A stretch of DNA of 34,086 bases, taken from assembly GCA_902800365.1 (NCBI GenBank), contig CADCEF010000023.1, positions 1-34,086 on the forward strand. Direction: 5' to 3'. A model generated the notes under the pieces. That model was not told where the DNA came from and made no database searches. It saw nothing but the letters and a program-made list of their open reading frames with translations. Below, piece by piece: positions 15,858 to 27,469 of this stretch. Source of the DNA: an uncultured Prevotella sp. GTDB taxonomy: Bacteria > Bacteroidota > Bacteroidia > Bacteroidales > Bacteroidaceae. Positions within the stretch are counted from its first letter, which is position 1, and the number at the start of each line of letters is the position of its first letter. The translations under genes were made by a program, and so were the position numbers.

Positions 15858-15942
15858 TGGTACCCAGACCCGGGATCGAACCGGGATGGGTTGCCCCACT
15901 GGTGTTTGAGACCAGCGCGTCTACCGATTCCGCCATCTGGGC
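15858..15942 (-). tRNA. tRNA-Leu (anticodon CAA)
   Basis: An 85-base tRNA including an encoded CCA. Visible parts are the acceptor stem GCCCAGA / TCTGGGT, discriminator A, anticodon stem CTGGT / ACCAG with loop CTCAAAC giving anticodon CAA (reads UUG), a class II variable arm, and the T-arm with GGTTCGATCCC. A promoter lies upstream and a terminator downstream. Confidence 0.95.
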
Positions 15943-15979
15943 TTGACATTTCAAGCTATTTCATCTCCTAAAGCGGGTG

Positions 15980-16010
15980 CAAAGATACTACTTTTATTTG
16001 AATTGACAAA
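15980..16010 (-). promoter_or_regulatory. Promoter of tRNA-Leu
   Basis: On the minus strand TTTG (16007-16010) and TATCTTTG (15980-15987) are 19 bases apart, about 38 bases before the tRNA 5' end. Confidence 0.75.
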
Positions 16011-16037
16011 AGAAAATAAAAAAAAACTTAGAATTTC

Positions 16038-16068
16038 TTGCTCGTATCACATATTATTCGTATCTTTG
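16038..16068 (+). promoter_or_regulatory. Promoter of manC
   Basis: A perfect -7 box TATCTTTG is at 16061-16068, with a partial -33 (TTG at 16038-16040) 20 bases upstream. It diverges from the tRNA promoter; the ATG is at 16100. Confidence 0.7.
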
Positions 16069-16099
16069 TGGATAGAATTAATGCTAAAACCCATATTGA

Positions 16100-17197
16100 A
16101 TGGAGAAAACTGATAAGAAGAACTACTGCGTGATTCTCGCCGGGGGTCGCGGTCAGCGATTGTGGCCCGTAAGCAGAGAGCAGCGCCCTAAACAGTTTCT
16201 TGACCTTTTTGGTACTGGCCGCACTTTGTTGCAGTCAACTTTCGACCGTTTTGAGAAACTGATACCCATAGAGAATATATTAATATGTACGTGCGCGGAG
16301 TTTCAACAGCTGGTAAAGGAACAGCTACCCAAAGTGCCCGAGCATAACATAATAGTAGAACCCATACATCGTAACACAGCTCCCAGCGTGGCCTGGGCTT
16401 CGATGCGAATACACCATCAGACGCCTGATGCCAACATCATCGTTTCGCCATCAGATCAGCTGGTGCTTAACGAGGCATCGTTTGCTCACAGCATGGATGT
16501 GGGCATAGGATATGTATCGGAGAACCACGTGCTACTGGCAATGGGCGTTCGCCCCACCCGGCCAGAACCTGGCTACGGATACATTCAGTTAGGCGATCTG
16601 AGCTGTAAGCCTGATGTATTTAAGATAAAATCGTTTACAGAGAAACCTGAGCGCGAGTTTGCCAAGATGTTTATGGATAGCGGCGAGTTCTATTGGAACA
16701 CGGGTATCTTCATCTCAAGTGCATATCATCTGCTTGACACCTTTGAGCATGTGTTCCCATCGGTACTTAGAGATCTACGCTACAATACCCCAGACTATAC
16801 TTACGAAGAAGAAATGAAGTTTGTTGAGGAGAACTACCCGCGCTACCCGAACCTATCGCTTGACTATGCTATTCTGGAACAGAGCGACAACAACGTGTTT
16901 GTGATGAAGTGCGACTTTGGATGGGCCGACCTTGGAACATGGCATTCTATATATGAAGTGATGCACAAGGTGACAGACGACAACGTGGTGATGGACTCGG
17001 AGGTGATACTTGAGGACTGCAAAAACAACATCATCAAGTTGCCAAAAGGCAAGTTGGGCGTGTTCAACGGCTTAGAAGGTTACATCGTTGCCGAAGAAGA
17101 CGGGGTGCTGCTGATCTGCAAGAAGAGCGACAACTCGTCGATGGTAAAGAAATATGTAAACGAAGTAAGGATTAAATATGGTGATGAGTTTGTGTAA
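16100..17197 (+). CDS. manC: Mannose-1-phosphate guanylyltransferase
   Basis: A 365-residue cytoplasmic nucleotidyltransferase. The N-terminal pyrophosphorylase signature ILAGGRGQRLWPVSREQRPK is at residues 13-32. Further hallmarks are NTAPSVAWA, VSPSDQLV, the FTEKPE motif and FYWNTGIFI. It makes GDP-mannose from mannose-1-phosphate and GTP for glycan and GDP-fucose synthesis. It is the short form, without the C-terminal phosphomannose isomerase cupin found in about 480-residue bifunctional enzymes. The last codons and stop lie in a palindrome shared with the convergent HIT gene. Confidence 0.95.
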   Translation: MEKTDKKNYCVILAGGRGQRLWPVSREQRPKQFLDLFGTGRTLLQSTFDRFEKLIPIENILICTCAEFQQLVKEQLPKVPEHNIIVEPIHRNTAPSVAWASMRIHHQTPDANIIVSPSDQLVLNEASFAHSMDVGIGYVSENHVLLAMGVRPTRPEPGYGYIQLGDLSCKPDVFKIKSFTEKPEREFAKMFMDSGEFYWNTGIFISSAYHLLDTFEHVFPSVLRDLRYNTPDYTYEEEMKFVEENYPRYPNLSLDYAILEQSDNNVFVMKCDFGWADLGTWHSIYEVMHKVTDDNVVMDSEVILEDCKNNIIKLPKGKLGVFNGLEGYIVAEEDGVLLICKKSDNSSMVKKYVNEVRIKYGDEFV

Positions 17198-17214
17198 TTA
17201 CACAAACTCACCAC
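17181..17214. terminator. Palindrome spanning both stop codons, probable bidirectional terminator
   Basis: TGAGTTTGTGTAA (17185-17197) and TTACACAAACTCA (17198-17210) are perfect 13-base arms with no spacer. Three more pairs follow after one mismatch, giving 17181-17214. The centre is exactly the junction between the manC stop and the HIT-gene stop. Downstream T-runs are weak on both strands, so terminator function is inferred. Confidence 0.6.
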
Positions 17215-17590
17215 GTATTTTCTCTGCAATAGCCTTAAACTCCTCCTCAGAAAGCTTAAGCTTCTCGCGACGGAAGTCAACATCAGCCTCACTCTGCATA
17301 GGGATGAGGTGGATATGAGCGTGGGGAACCTCAAGACCCAGAACTACCTGAGCAACCTTCTTGCAAGGGAAGGCCTTCTTGACAGCCAGAGCCACACGCT
17401 TAGCAAACACCTGATAACGAGCCAACTCATCGTCGTCCATATCGAAGATATAATCTACCTCGCGACGTGGAATAACCAGAGTGTGGCCTTTTACCAACGG
17501 ATTGATATCGAGAAATGCATAGAACTCATCGTTCTCGGCGCACTTATAGCTGGGAATCTCGCCAGCTGCGATTTTGCTAAAAATATCCAT
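17198..17590 (-). CDS. HIT-family nucleotide-binding protein
   Basis: A 130-residue protein with N-terminal IFSKIAAGEIPSYK and the histidine triad HAHIHLIP, both typical of the HINT branch of HIT hydrolases. These enzymes cleave purine nucleoside phosphoramidates and acyl-adenylates in the cytoplasm. The middle segment KGHTLVIPRREVDYIFDM is also conserved. It starts 2 bases after the greA stop, so it is cotranscribed with greA. Its C-terminus EFV and stop are encoded by the palindrome shared with manC. Confidence 0.94.
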   Translation of the reverse strand: MDIFSKIAAGEIPSYKCAENDEFYAFLDINPLVKGHTLVIPRREVDYIFDMDDDELARYQVFAKRVALAVKKAFPCKKVAQVVLGLEVPHAHIHLIPMQSEADVDFRREKLKLSEEEFKAIAEKIRGEFV

Positions 17591-17592
17591 GA

Positions 17593-18060
17593 TTATCCTA
17601 CGGTTATTTTGTCGATGCGGAGTTTGATGGTGCCGCGAGGAATCTTAACTTCAACCTCGTCGCCAACCTTGTGATTAAGCAGTCCCTGAGCAATAGGGGT
17701 CTGAATAGAGATCTTACCCTCACGCAGATTAGCCTCACTCTCACTAACGATAGTATAGGTCATCTTTGCCTTGTTGGTAAGATTGGTCATCTCAACCTTT
17801 GAGAGGATCTGAACAGAATCGGTGCTCAAACGGCTGGTGTCTACCACCTTGGCATCGGCGATAGTCATCTTGAGCTGATTGATCTTATCCTCGAGATGAG
17901 CCTGAGCCTCCTTGGCGGCATCGTACTCTGAATTCTCGCTAAGATCGCCTTTCTCACGAGCCTCAGCAATAGCAGCTGATGCCTTTGGACGCTCAACTGC
18001 CTCTAAACGATGAAGTTCGGCTATCAGTTTGTCGTAGCCTTCTTGTGACATGTATGCCAT
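17593..18060 (-). CDS. greA: Transcription elongation factor GreA
   Basis: A 155-residue protein of usual length. The N-terminal coiled coil carries the GreA tip motif EAREKGDLSENSEYDAAKEAQ, whose acidic residues enter the RNA polymerase secondary channel to stimulate cleavage of backtracked RNA. The C-terminal FKBP-like part includes SPIAQGLL-like TPIAQGLLNHKVGDEVEVKIPRG. The start MAYMSQEGY matches the usual Bacteroidales GreA N-terminus. It heads a greA-HIT operon, with a terminator-like hairpin between its promoter and start. Confidence 0.97.
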   Translation of the reverse strand: MAYMSQEGYDKLIAELHRLEAVERPKASAAIAEAREKGDLSENSEYDAAKEAQAHLEDKINQLKMTIADAKVVDTSRLSTDSVQILSKVEMTNLTNKAKMTYTIVSESEANLREGKISIQTPIAQGLLNHKVGDEVEVKIPRGTIKLRIDKITVG

Positions 18061-18110
18061 AATAAATATCTATTTAATTATTTACAATTTACCATTTTTC
18101 TTGGACGGAC

Positions 18111-18148
18111 AAAAAAGAAAAGAATCCCGACTCACACAGTGTCGGAAT
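18111..18148 (-). terminator. Terminator-like hairpin in the greA leader
   Basis: On the minus strand ATTCCGAC and GTCGGGAT pair over 8 bp (one U-G) around a 9-base loop, followed at once by TCTTTTCTTTTTT. It lies about 50 bases before the greA ATG and about 40 bases after the -7 box at 18188-18195. It could attenuate greA, or end transcripts of the upstream PAP2 gene, or both. Confidence 0.7.
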
Positions 18149-18187
18149 CCTCGGATTTAATATGTCGTATCCTTACTTATTCGGATG

Positions 18188-18219
18188 CAAAGATAAGAAA
18201 TATTTTCGAATCAAACAAA
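18188..18219 (-). promoter_or_regulatory. Probable greA promoter
   Basis: On the minus strand TTTG (18216-18219) and TATCTTTG (18188-18195) are 20 bases apart. The -33 box overlaps the last codons of the PAP2 gene. The predicted leader is about 120 bases and contains the terminator-like hairpin. Confidence 0.7.
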
Positions 18220-19167
18220 TTTTTTCGATAAAAAAAGCAAAACCGTATATATTACTACAGCCGAAATCCAACCTCCTATAACATCTACAGCATAGTGGGC
18301 CTGGATGTAGACAGTAGCAAAACACATAAGGATGTAGAACGGCAGGAGCGTATAAAGGAGCTTGCGGTTGCGGGCATGCCAAGCCAAAAGCAGCAGTATG
18401 GTTGTAACACCCACATGACTGCTTGGGAAAGCGGCAGTTGGGCGCTCGCCTGCAGCATGGGCACTAGCCACACATTGATAGAAGAACCCATCTTTCCAAC
18501 CAGGTATTGGCAACGCCTCATCGTGAGTAGCAAAGTAATCGCCGATATTGGGGAAGTGGCCTTGAGCTATCTGGTCTACACCTGCTGCCAAGTAATAATA
18601 CTGCGGACCAGTAACTGGCAACAAGACAAAAATGACGTAATAGATAAAGAACGATGCCAGGATTATGAATGTGGCACGAGTAAACTCCTGATAACGATAA
18701 CAGAAATAATAGAGTGTTACCAAGGCTATGAGCGGATAATACGAGGCATAGCCCAAATGCATCAACTCGCTGAACACACCGTTTGTTACTTTCTGCGAAA
18801 AGAGCAAGGCTGGCTGACAATGAAAAAGCTGCTGTTCATAGCCAGCAAACACATGATCAAGATTCTGGAACATGCGGTTAAACTCGTAGGTATCAGGATA
18901 CCACCACGAAAGAAGAGCCAACTGAACACCCACACGACAGAACATCGTTAGCCTACAAGGCACTAAACGGTAAGCACCCCATACGGCCAGCGTTGTGGCA
19001 ACAAAACGCGCACGCCCCCACAGCATAGCTTCAGGGTTTTGCAGTTTGGTATATGTTATCAGCATCAACAGTAGTGTGAAAGCCAGATAAGCCATAATAA
19101 CCCACTCTACCGCCAGCAGCCCCTTGCGGGGTTTCTTCTCTATCTCGAATAATTTCTTTATAACCAT
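18211..19167 (-). CDS. PAP2-family membrane phosphatase / phosphotransferase
   Basis: A 318-residue polytopic membrane protein. The PAP2 catalytic motifs are visible near the C-terminus: PTAAFPSSHVGVTT (motif 2, catalytic His) and AHYAVDVIGGW (motif 3, His and Asp). The architecture, with several helices before the motifs, resembles lipid phosphatases and inositol-phosphoceramide-synthase-like enzymes more than short undecaprenyl-PP phosphatases. It overlaps the stop of the upstream epimerase gene by 10 bases, so the pair is coupled. A lipid substrate is likely; which one is not visible. Confidence 0.85.
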   Translation of the reverse strand: MVIKKLFEIEKKPRKGLLAVEWVIMAYLAFTLLLMLITYTKLQNPEAMLWGRARFVATTLAVWGAYRLVPCRLTMFCRVGVQLALLSWWYPDTYEFNRMFQNLDHVFAGYEQQLFHCQPALLFSQKVTNGVFSELMHLGYASYYPLIALVTLYYFCYRYQEFTRATFIILASFFIYYVIFVLLPVTGPQYYYLAAGVDQIAQGHFPNIGDYFATHDEALPIPGWKDGFFYQCVASAHAAGERPTAAFPSSHVGVTTILLLLAWHARNRKLLYTLLPFYILMCFATVYIQAHYAVDVIGGWISAVVIYTVLLFLSKKFV

Positions 19168-20153
19168 TGGTTGTCTTTATACCATTTTATTGTTTCCTTT
19201 ACGCCACGCTGCAGGTCGTACTCTGGTTTATAACCCAATTCGTTTATGGCTGGTTGTATGTCGCATCGCCAATTACGCTGACGCAGGATGTTATACTTAT
19301 CGTTATTAAGTGCAGTCACCTTACCTGTAGCACGTCCGATATACTCACCAAAGAACGTAACCACACGTAGCACCCAGATAGGAGCCTTTATACGGATCCA
19401 CCAAGGACGACCAAGCTCTTCGTGAATCAGATTGCTGAAAGTCTCACTTTGGTATACTTTTCCATCACTGAGGAAGTACTTACGTCCGTTCTCGCCCTTA
19501 TTCAATGCAAGGAAAACTGCCTGAACCACATCCTTTACATATACAAAAGTAATGTCCTGACGCTTATAGCCCACTGCAAAATCGGAGTGTTGTTTAATGC
19601 TCTTGGCCATAATAAAATAGTCTTTCTCACGAGGACCATAAACGCCAGTAGGTCTTAATATAATATAAGGTACGCGCGAGGCCATCTGCTCGAGATACTG
19701 CTCGGCAGCAAGTTTGCTCTTTCCGTATGCTGTATTCGGGTGAGGAGTATCGCACTCCTTAATCTCCTCGTAAGGTTGCTGTTCCTTAATTGCTCCGAAG
19801 ATACTAAGACTGCTGATGAAGACGAATCGCTTAAGGGGCATACCTACCTCTAGGAGTGCATCAATAAGGTTCTTGGTGCCATCTGTGTTTATACGCGAGA
19901 AGTCATGCTTGTCCAAGCACTTGGTTACTCCAGCAGCATGAACCACATAGTCGAAGTCGTGACCACGCAGCTGCTCAACAAGCTTGCTCTTTGACGAGAG
20001 GTTAAGCTCGATGAAGTTTATGCGTTCATCCTGTAAGTATGCCTTAGAGCTACTCTTGCGCACCACAGCCCATGTTTCGAAACCCTGCCGGAGAGCCTCC
20101 TCGACAATAAATGAGCCAATAAAACCACTTGCACCTGTTATTAATATCTTCAT
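19158..20153 (-). CDS. NAD-dependent epimerase/dehydratase family (extended SDR) protein
   Basis: From the ATG at 20153 (MKILITGASGFIG) it is 331 residues. An in-frame ATG at 20174 lies inside the -7 promoter box at 20172-20179, so the shorter start is preferred. The Rossmann motif TGASGFIG is at residues 6-13, the active-site Ser and YGKSK (Tyr-x-x-x-Lys) are present (SSLSIFG; TAYGKSK), and RPTGVYGPRE follows. This is the family of sugar epimerases and of the bacterial ceramide reductase CerR. Its coupling to a PAP2 lipid enzyme favours a lipid role, but that is inference. Confidence 0.9.
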   Translation of the reverse strand: MKILITGASGFIGSFIVEEALRQGFETWAVVRKSSSKAYLQDERINFIELNLSSKSKLVEQLRGHDFDYVVHAAGVTKCLDKHDFSRINTDGTKNLIDALLEVGMPLKRFVFISSLSIFGAIKEQQPYEEIKECDTPHPNTAYGKSKLAAEQYLEQMASRVPYIILRPTGVYGPREKDYFIMAKSIKQHSDFAVGYKRQDITFVYVKDVVQAVFLALNKGENGRKYFLSDGKVYQSETFSNLIHEELGRPWWIRIKAPIWVLRVVTFFGEYIGRATGKVTALNNDKYNILRQRNWRCDIQPAINELGYKPEYDLQRGVKETIKWYKDNQWL

Positions 20154-20171
20154 CTTTGTTAAATTTGGGTG

Positions 20172-20179
20172 CAAAGTTA
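20172..20179 (-). promoter_or_regulatory. -7 box of the epimerase-PAP2 operon
   Basis: The minus strand reads TAACTTTG, 19 bases before the ATG at 20153. It lies back to back with the rnr -7 box, with only 22 bases between the two boxes. Confidence 0.65.
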
Positions 20180-20201
20180 CAACAATTATCTGATTTTTTA
20201 C

Positions 20202-20209
20202 TATCTTTG
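20202..20209 (+). promoter_or_regulatory. -7 box of the rnr promoter
   Basis: TATCTTTG, an exact fit to TAnnTTTG, 28 bases before the ATG at 20238. Its -33 position would fall on the -7 box of the divergent epimerase promoter. Confidence 0.7.
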
Positions 20210-20237
20210 CAAAAAGAATTCAAAAAACAACAATTCT

Positions 20238-22436
20238 ATGGGAAAGAAGAAAGGTGGAAAGAGACTGGGCAAGAAGCAGGTGAGCGAACTGCTGCAGAAC
20301 CTGTTCCAGCATAATCCAAACGAAACATTTACATTTAAGCAGATATTCAAGGTACTAAAACTAGATACCCACCCACTTAAGATGCTTGCCATCGACGTTA
20401 TGGAAGAGATGGCATGGGATGACTTCCTATCAAAGGTGAGCGACAACTCATATCGTCTGAATCTTAAGACTCAGGTGCAGGAAGGAACATTCCATCGCAA
20501 GGCAACGGGACGAAACTCGTTTATACCTGAAGATGGCGGCACACCTGTGTTTGTTGCCGAGCGTAACTCAATGTCGGCAATGGATGGCGATAAGGTAAAG
20601 GTATCGTACATGGCTCGCAGAGACAAGCACATTAAAGAGGCAATGGTTATCGAAATCGTTAAGCGCGCCCATGATACTATAGTGGGTAAGCTACGAGTAG
20701 AAAAGGATATGGCATTCCTGGTTACTCCCGATTCGACCTTTGTGCACGATATTATCATCCCTAAGCGTAAGCTAAAGGGCGGAAAGACTGATGATAAGGC
20801 AGTTGTAAAAGTAATACAGTGGCCCGACCAGGAGCATAAGAACATTATAGGATCGGTTGTAGACATACTCGGAAAGACTGGTGAGAACAATGCCGAAATG
20901 CACGCCATTCTGGCTCAGTACAACCTGCCATATAAGTATCCGAAGAATGTAGAAGAGGCTGCAGAGAAGATTGATGCAGCTATCACGCCAGAGGAGATTG
21001 CACGCAGAGAAGATTTCCGTGGAGTATTCACTTGCACCATCGACCCTAAGGATGCCAAAGACTTTGACGATGCACTCTCAATCCGCAAGATGGATAATGG
21101 CTTATGGGAGGTTGGTGTACACATTGCTGATGTATCGCATTATGTACGCGAGGGCTCTACTATCGACAAAGAAGCTTTCGCACGAGCAACAAGTATCTAT
21201 CTTGTTGACCGCACTATTCCAATGCTGCCCGAACGACTTTGTAACTTTATCTGTTCGCTACGCCCTGATGAGGAGAAACTTTGTTACAGTGTTATCTTCC
21301 AGATGGACGACGAGGCAAATATTAAGAACTGGCATCTGGCTCACACCGTTATTAAGAGCGACCGCCGCTACGCTTACGAGGAAGTACAACAGATTCTTGA
21401 AGACAACGGCGTAAAGGACGGAACAGGTGAGCCTGCACCAGCAGCAACCAAGAAGAATCCATATAAGGGCGAGAATGCCGAACAGCTGATAACACTTGAT
21501 GCCTTAGCAAAGAAACTGCGTGCAGCCCGTTTCAAGAACGGAAGTGTGAAGTTTGACCGCGAGGAGTTACACTTTGATATCGACGAAACAGGTAAGCCAG
21601 TAAAGGCATACTTCAAGGTATCAAAAGATGCTAATAAACTCATCGAGGAGTTTATGCTTCTAGCCAATAAGACCGTCGCTGAGAGTATAGGTAAAGTAAA
21701 GAAGGGTGTTAAGGCAAAGACGCTTCCATATCGTATACACGACCAACCAGATCCACAGAAATTGGAGAATCTGCGCGAGTTTGTTGCCAAGTTCGGTTAT
21801 AAGGTAAAGACAGCAGGCACCAAAGGAGCTATCACAAAGTCGCTTAACGCCCTGATGTCGCAAGCAGAGGGAACTCGCGAGCAGAACGCTATCGAGACAG
21901 TTGCTCTGAGAGCGATGATGAAGGCAAAGTACAGTGTTCATAACATAGGTCACTATGGTTTGGCATTCGAATATTACACTCACTTCACCTCGCCTATTCG
22001 CCGTTATCCGGACATGATGGTTCACCGTTTGCTTACCAAGTATCAGGATGGAGCCCGCTCGGCAAACAAAGATAAGTATGAGGAGTTCTGCGAGCATTGC
22101 AGTGAGATGGAGCAGATAAGCCAAAATGCAGAGCGCGACTCGATAAAGTACAAGATGGTGGAGTTTATGGCCGACAAGATTGGAAACACCTACGATGCAC
22201 ACATCAGCGGTATTCAACCTTACGGCATTTACGCCCAGATAGACGAGACCCACTGCGAAGGAATGATACCTATACGCGACTTGGGTAACGACTACTACGA
22301 CTTTGACGAGAAGAACTATATGATTATCGGACGTCGCCACCATACTAAATACCAACTTGGCGACCCAATACGCATACAAGTGGCTCGTGCAAATCTGGAG
22401 CGCAAACAGTTGGACTTCACCTTAGCTGAGGATTAA
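20238..22436 (+). CDS. rnr: Ribonuclease R
   Basis: From ATG 20238 (MGKKKGGKRLG) the protein is 732 residues. An in-frame ATG at 20169 precedes the -7 box and is unlikely to be used. It has an N-terminal basic/winged-helix region, cold-shock domains (FVAERNSMSAMDGDKV), the RNB catalytic domain and a C-terminal S1 domain (HISGIQPYGIYAQID). The RNB metal site is intact: Asp269, Asp275, Asp277 and Asp278 in DPKDAKDFDDA. It is a 3'-to-5' exoribonuclease that degrades structured RNA in quality control. The gene is monocistronic, ending with a terminator at 22492-22516. Confidence 0.96.
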   Translation: MGKKKGGKRLGKKQVSELLQNLFQHNPNETFTFKQIFKVLKLDTHPLKMLAIDVMEEMAWDDFLSKVSDNSYRLNLKTQVQEGTFHRKATGRNSFIPEDGGTPVFVAERNSMSAMDGDKVKVSYMARRDKHIKEAMVIEIVKRAHDTIVGKLRVEKDMAFLVTPDSTFVHDIIIPKRKLKGGKTDDKAVVKVIQWPDQEHKNIIGSVVDILGKTGENNAEMHAILAQYNLPYKYPKNVEEAAEKIDAAITPEEIARREDFRGVFTCTIDPKDAKDFDDALSIRKMDNGLWEVGVHIADVSHYVREGSTIDKEAFARATSIYLVDRTIPMLPERLCNFICSLRPDEEKLCYSVIFQMDDEANIKNWHLAHTVIKSDRRYAYEEVQQILEDNGVKDGTGEPAPAATKKNPYKGENAEQLITLDALAKKLRAARFKNGSVKFDREELHFDIDETGKPVKAYFKVSKDANKLIEEFMLLANKTVAESIGKVKKGVKAKTLPYRIHDQPDPQKLENLREFVAKFGYKVKTAGTKGAITKSLNALMSQAEGTREQNAIETVALRAMMKAKYSVHNIGHYGLAFEYYTHFTSPIRRYPDMMVHRLLTKYQDGARSANKDKYEEFCEHCSEMEQISQNAERDSIKYKMVEFMADKIGNTYDAHISGIQPYGIYAQIDETHCEGMIPIRDLGNDYYDFDEKNYMIIGRRHHTKYQLGDPIRIQVARANLERKQLDFTLAED

Positions 22437-22491
22437 TCAGGAGAGATAGACAACAATGCAATCGTTTGCATCAGTAAACTATCAAATACAG

Positions 22492-22531
22492 ACCCGTTTG
22501 GAGACACCGAACGGGTTATTTTCGTACTTTT
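22492..22531 (+). terminator. Intrinsic terminator of rnr
   Basis: ACCCGTTTGG (22492-22501) pairs with CCGAACGGGT (22507-22516), ten pairs with one T-G, loop AGACA, followed by the T-rich TATTTTCGTACTTTT. The T-tract overlaps the malQ -7 box. Confidence 0.75.
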
Positions 22532-22532
22532 G
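22525..22532 (+). promoter_or_regulatory. -7 box of the starch operon promoter
   Basis: TACTTTTG fits TAnnTTTG, 25 bases before the malQ ATG. The nearest TTTG (22497-22500) is 24 bases upstream, longer than the usual 19-21, so the promoter may need an activator. Confidence 0.55.
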
Positions 22533-22557
22533 CCAAAAATAACTAAAGACAATTGGT

Positions 22558-27466
<4,909 letters not shown>

Positions 27467-27469
27467 AGC

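Noticed and set aside
15659-15954. Two overlapping frames of about 90 codons
   Set aside because: They run through the tRNA-Leu gene, its terminator and the repeat element, so they are not coding.
20169-20237. Extended N-terminus of RNase R
   Set aside because: It would start before the -7 box at 20202-20209; the normal basic N-terminus begins at 20238.
21660-22379. 239-codon minus-strand frame
   Set aside because: A shadow of the RNase R gene, whose catalytic residues are on the other strand.
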